Below the pieces are notes generated by a model, which ran no database searches, had not been told where the DNA came from, and was given only the letters and a program-made list of their open reading frames with translations. The translations under genes and the position numbers were made by a program. From the NCBI GenBank assembly GCA_019057355.1, contig DXJM01000234.1, positions 1 to 7,212 on the forward strand: a stretch of DNA of 7,212 nt, read 5' to 3'. Below, piece after piece: positions 5,543 through 7,212 of the stretch. The DNA is from Promethearchaeota archaeon (lineage in GTDB: Archaea > Asgardarchaeota > Lokiarchaeia > Sigyniarchaeales > SOKP01). How positions within the stretch are numbered: position 1 is the first letter of the stretch; the number at the start of each line of letters is the position of its first letter.

Positions 5543-6967
5543 TCATTTATCTTCAATTTTAAATCCAAGGTTTTTCAATCTCTTTCTTACATGATCGCTC
5601 ATATCATAAAGCTTTTTCTCTCTCAGTTTTAATCGGATCTCTTCTAAAAGCTCAACTAAAGAATTAATTATTAGATCTTTCTGCTTTAATATTTTAGTTT
5701 CTTCCATATTTCTTGTTCCTTCCTCAGGAAATATCCCTAATATCTTGTCAATAGTTTCAATAAACCCGAAAAATCTTGTCTTGAAGGTGTCATTTATTGG
5801 TTTTTTTTCTTCGAATAACAACCTATTCACGTCTTTGAACAACGTCAGGATTTCAGCGATTACAACGGGCGTATTAAAATCATCCTCCATTGCGCCTTTT
5901 ATATTCTCTTCAGAAGTTTCTATTCTGCCAATTAGATCATTAAAATCATCCAGTGCCATTTCATCTGATTTTACCTGTTTTATGCTCTGGACGGTATTGG
6001 TCATCTTTTCTTGATTTTTTTGAGCCTGATTGATCGTGTCTAACGAATAGTTGATTGATTTTCGATAATGACTTGAAAGCAAGAATAGTCGAATTACCAT
6101 TGGGTCATATTTTTTTGCAACATCAGATACTAAAAAGAAGTTTCCGAGACTTTTTGACATTTTTTCATTATCAACGTTAACAAATCCATTGTGAATAAAA
6201 TAATTTGCAAATCTCTTGCCTGTAAATGCTTCAGATTGCGTTATTTCATTCCTGTGATGCGGAAATTTTAAGTCTTGCCCTCCTCCGTGAATATCAATAG
6301 TTTCACCAAGATACTTAATTGCCATCGCGGAGCATTCTACATGCCATCCAGGGCGTCCTTTTCCCCAAGGGCTTTCCCAAAAAGGCTCTCCTTGCTTTAC
6401 TTTTTTCCAAAGAGCAAAATCCTTTCGATCGTGTTTTTCTTGAATTAAATCCTCCTGTTCCTCATCGATTTCTTCCTGTTCCTCATTTCTCTTCTTTACA
6501 TTTTGAAAGAGAGTTTTATATCCTGGAAAGGACTTTACTGAAAAATATACGGAACCATTTTCTTCATATGCATTCCCCTTTTTGATTAATTCTTGAATTA
6601 ATTTTATCATGAAATCAATTATCTCTGTTGCCCGAGGATTTTTATCATCTTTTTCGATATTGAGCAAGTTCATTATAGATTCATATTCATCAATATATTG
6701 TTGTCCTAATTCCTTGAAGTCGATTCCTTTCTCCCTTGCCCTGTTAATTATTTTATCATCTATATCGGTATAATTTTTAATCATTTTAACCTTAAATCCC
6801 TTGAATTTTAAATATCTCCTGATCATGTCAAAAGTAACTGCCGATTTTGCATGTCCCAGATGCGGGCTATCATATACCGTTGGACCGCACACATACATTA
6901 AGACCTCATTTGATTTAATTGGCTTAAATGTTTCTTTCTTAAACGTGAGACTGTTGTAGATTTTCAT
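5543..6967 (-). CDS. cysS: Cysteinyl-tRNA synthetase
   Basis: The 474-residue product is a class I aminoacyl-tRNA synthetase that charges tRNA-Cys with cysteine in the cytoplasm. It shows YVCGPTVYD with C27, the HIGH motif as HLGH (36-39), WHVECS with C212, HGGGQDLKFPHHRNE with H237 and E241, and KMSKS (269-273). C27, C212, H237 and E241 correspond to the zinc ligands that select cysteine in the E. coli enzyme. The helical anticodon-recognition region follows to the C-terminus; total length is normal for the family. An acidic segment at 161-174 consists of two 7-residue units (NEEQEEI, DEEQEDL). Start: ATG at 6967 gives the family-typical MKIYNSLT, with AGGGTG 10 nt upstream. A longer frame from 7015 would run into the tRNA gene and adds 16 unrelated residues. 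The gene begins 27 bp after tRNA-Cys on the same strand, which fits co-transcription with its own substrate tRNA. Confidence 0.97.
   Translation of the reverse strand: MKIYNSLTFKKETFKPIKSNEVLMYVCGPTVYDSPHLGHAKSAVTFDMIRRYLKFKGFKVKMIKNYTDIDDKIINRAREKGIDFKELGQQYIDEYESIMNLLNIEKDDKNPRATEIIDFMIKLIQELIKKGNAYEENGSVYFSVKSFPGYKTLFQNVKKRNEEQEEIDEEQEDLIQEKHDRKDFALWKKVKQGEPFWESPWGKGRPGWHVECSAMAIKYLGETIDIHGGGQDLKFPHHRNEITQSEAFTGKRFANYFIHNGFVNVDNEKMSKSLGNFFLVSDVAKKYDPMVIRLFLLSSHYRKSINYSLDTINQAQKNQEKMTNTVQSIKQVKSDEMALDDFNDLIGRIETSEENIKGAMEDDFNTPVVIAEILTLFKDVNRLLFEEKKPINDTFKTRFFGFIETIDKILGIFPEEGTRNMEETKILKQKDLIINSLVELLEEIRLKLREKKLYDMSDHVRKRLKNLGFKIEDK
6446..6487 (-). repeat. In-frame 21-bp tandem duplication within cysS
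   Basis: Two adjacent 21-bp units match at 16 of 21 positions (shared core ATGAGGAACAGGA) and encode NEEQEEI and DEEQEDL. They lie in the segment between the catalytic-domain insert and the HDRKDFALWK motif, where cysteinyl-tRNA synthetases vary. The duplication keeps the frame and adds an acidic patch. Confidence 0.7.
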
Positions 6968-6977
6968 TAATGAAAAA

Positions 6978-6983
6978 CACCCT
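6978..6983 (-). promoter_or_regulatory. Ribosome binding site of cysS
   Basis: AGGGTG on the minus strand lies 10 nt before the ATG at 6967. Its GGTG core fits the archaeal Shine-Dalgarno sequence and decides for the shorter start over the one at 7015. Confidence 0.5.
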
Positions 6984-6995
6984 AAAAAATTAAAA
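6984..6995 (-). terminator. T-rich tract after tRNA-Cys, possible partial terminator
   Basis: The minus strand reads TTTTAATTTTTT, beginning at the discriminator base and running directly after the acceptor stem. Archaeal RNA polymerase can terminate at such T runs. cysS lies only 27 bp downstream of the tRNA and has no room for its own promoter, so complete termination is unlikely; partial termination would set the ratio of tRNA to cysS mRNA (inference). Confidence 0.3.
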
Positions 6996-7098
6996 GCCAG
7001 CGGAGAGATTTGCACTCTCGAATAGGCGCTCTGCAGGCGCTCTCCTTAACTACTCGGGTGCGTACATTCATTTTTACTATTAAATGGTATACGCTGGC
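6995..7098 (-). tRNA. tRNA-Cys (GCA), probably with a 31-nt intron in the D-arm region
   Basis: The acceptor stem is GCCAGCG (7098-7092) with CGCTGGC (7002-6996), discriminator U (6995), and no encoded CCA; U73 is the expected identity base for Cys. The T-arm is GAGAG-TGCAAAT-CTCTC. The anticodon arm is AGCGC-CTGCAGA-GCGCC, giving anticodon GCA; its outermost pair is an A-C mismatch. The D-arm side is CC-GAGTAGTTAA-GG. Between acceptor and D-arm there are 31 nt too many. Removing about 7088-7058 gives a 73-nt tRNA with U8, A9 and a three-pair D-stem, UCC with GGA. The extra segment can fold: GCGTA (7094-7090) pairs with TACGC (7064-7060), then comes a 3-nt bulge TAC, then CATTTA pairs with TGAATG. 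This resembles half of the bulge-helix-bulge motif cut by the archaeal splicing endonuclease. The exact cuts are uncertain by one or two bases. A single G stands where the D-loop usually has GG. cysS follows on the same strand. Confidence 0.88.
7058..7088 (-). other. Putative tRNA intron (D-arm, near position 10/11)
   Basis: These 31 nt cannot be placed in a standard tRNA fold and form most of an extended hairpin with a 10-nt loop and one 3-nt bulge at the 5' boundary. The canonical archaeal intron lies at 37/38 in the anticodon loop, so this would be a non-canonical site. The second bulge and outer helix are not well formed, so the motif would be of the relaxed type. Boundaries are inferred by making a standard 73-nt product. 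Confidence 0.6.
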
Positions 7099-7104
7099 GC
7101 TGGC
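7092..7104 (-). repeat. Tandem duplication of the tRNA acceptor 5' strand
   Basis: The minus strand reads GCCAGCGCCAGCG: the acceptor 5' strand GCCAGCG occurs twice, overlapping by one base. Either copy could pair with the 3' strand CGCTGGC. The inner copy is taken as the real 5' end because U8-A9 follows it directly. Confidence 0.6.
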
Positions 7105-7115
7105 AAAATTGATAC

Positions 7116-7125
7116 TATATTAATA
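7116..7125 (-). promoter_or_regulatory. Candidate TATA box for the tRNA-Cys/cysS unit
   Basis: TATTAATATA on the minus strand is centred about 22 bp before the tRNA 5' end. It is the nearest TATA-like element, though a little close for a start site that leaves a 5' leader. A second AT-rich candidate, ATATTTAAAT, lies further upstream near 7163-7172. Either could serve both tRNA-Cys and cysS. Confidence 0.3.
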
Positions 7126-7212
7126 ACGTATTCTCCTTTATCATACCAAAAAGGCTTTATCATTTAAATATTTAGTTCTAATAAATGCTTAGATTACAAT
7201 TAATTAGATTTA

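Noticed and set aside
5455..5562. 35-codon plus-strand frame between cysS and radical SAM copy B
   Set aside because: It is short, has no ribosome site, runs into the cysS 3' end, and its hydrophobic composition is what AT-rich DNA gives by chance.
5745..6585. Plus-strand open frames inside cysS (5745-6014, 6319-6585)
   Set aside because: Antisense to well-conserved CysRS sequence; low-complexity translations and no start signals.
6968..7015. Longer cysS start at 7015 adding 16 residues
   Set aside because: It would overlap the T-arm and acceptor stem of tRNA-Cys; the added residues do not look like CysRS, and ATG at 6967 has a ribosome site and the family-typical N-terminus.

Overview
The window looks like AT-rich archaeal chromosome. 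Four things point there: TATA-like boxes sit about 35 to 55 bp upstream of several start codons; a tRNA gene has no encoded CCA and seems to carry a short intron at a non-canonical site; a PadR-type regulator ends in a C-terminal zinc ribbon; and gene starts show short purine-rich ribosome sites or none. The gene style would fit an Asgard (Lokiarchaeia-like) lineage, but that is an impression from the proteins, not something the sequence proves.

Layout. On the plus strand there is one gene, an SfsA-family protein (50-718). Everything else is on the minus strand, read from right to left: a tRNA-Cys(GCA) gene (7098-6995) just upstream of the cysteinyl-tRNA synthetase gene cysS (6967-5543); a 254-bp intergenic region rich in repeats and palindromes; a B12-binding-domain radical SAM protein (5288-3705, here called B); a small membrane protein made of two tandem 2TM units (3632-3105); a PadR-family regulator with a zinc ribbon (3069-2458); a 168-bp intergenic region; and a second, clearly paralogous radical SAM protein (2289-724, here called A), whose stop lies 5 bp from the convergent sfsA stop.

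How the parts may work together. tRNA-Cys and cysS leave too little room for a separate cysS promoter, so they are probably co-transcribed, which would put cysteine charging and its tRNA in one unit. The four genes from 5288 to 724 look like one cassette: two copies of a radical SAM enzyme flanking a membrane protein/PadR pair. Both radical SAM genes have a TATA-like box close to the start, and about 35 bp further upstream each has a related dyad (CATTCTT ... ATG). These dyads are the best candidate operators for a shared regulator, possibly the PadR protein encoded between them. Further upstream of copy B two 24-bp direct repeats each contain an inverted repeat whose arms are kept by a compensatory base change. 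The substrate of the radical SAM enzymes cannot be read from the sequence.
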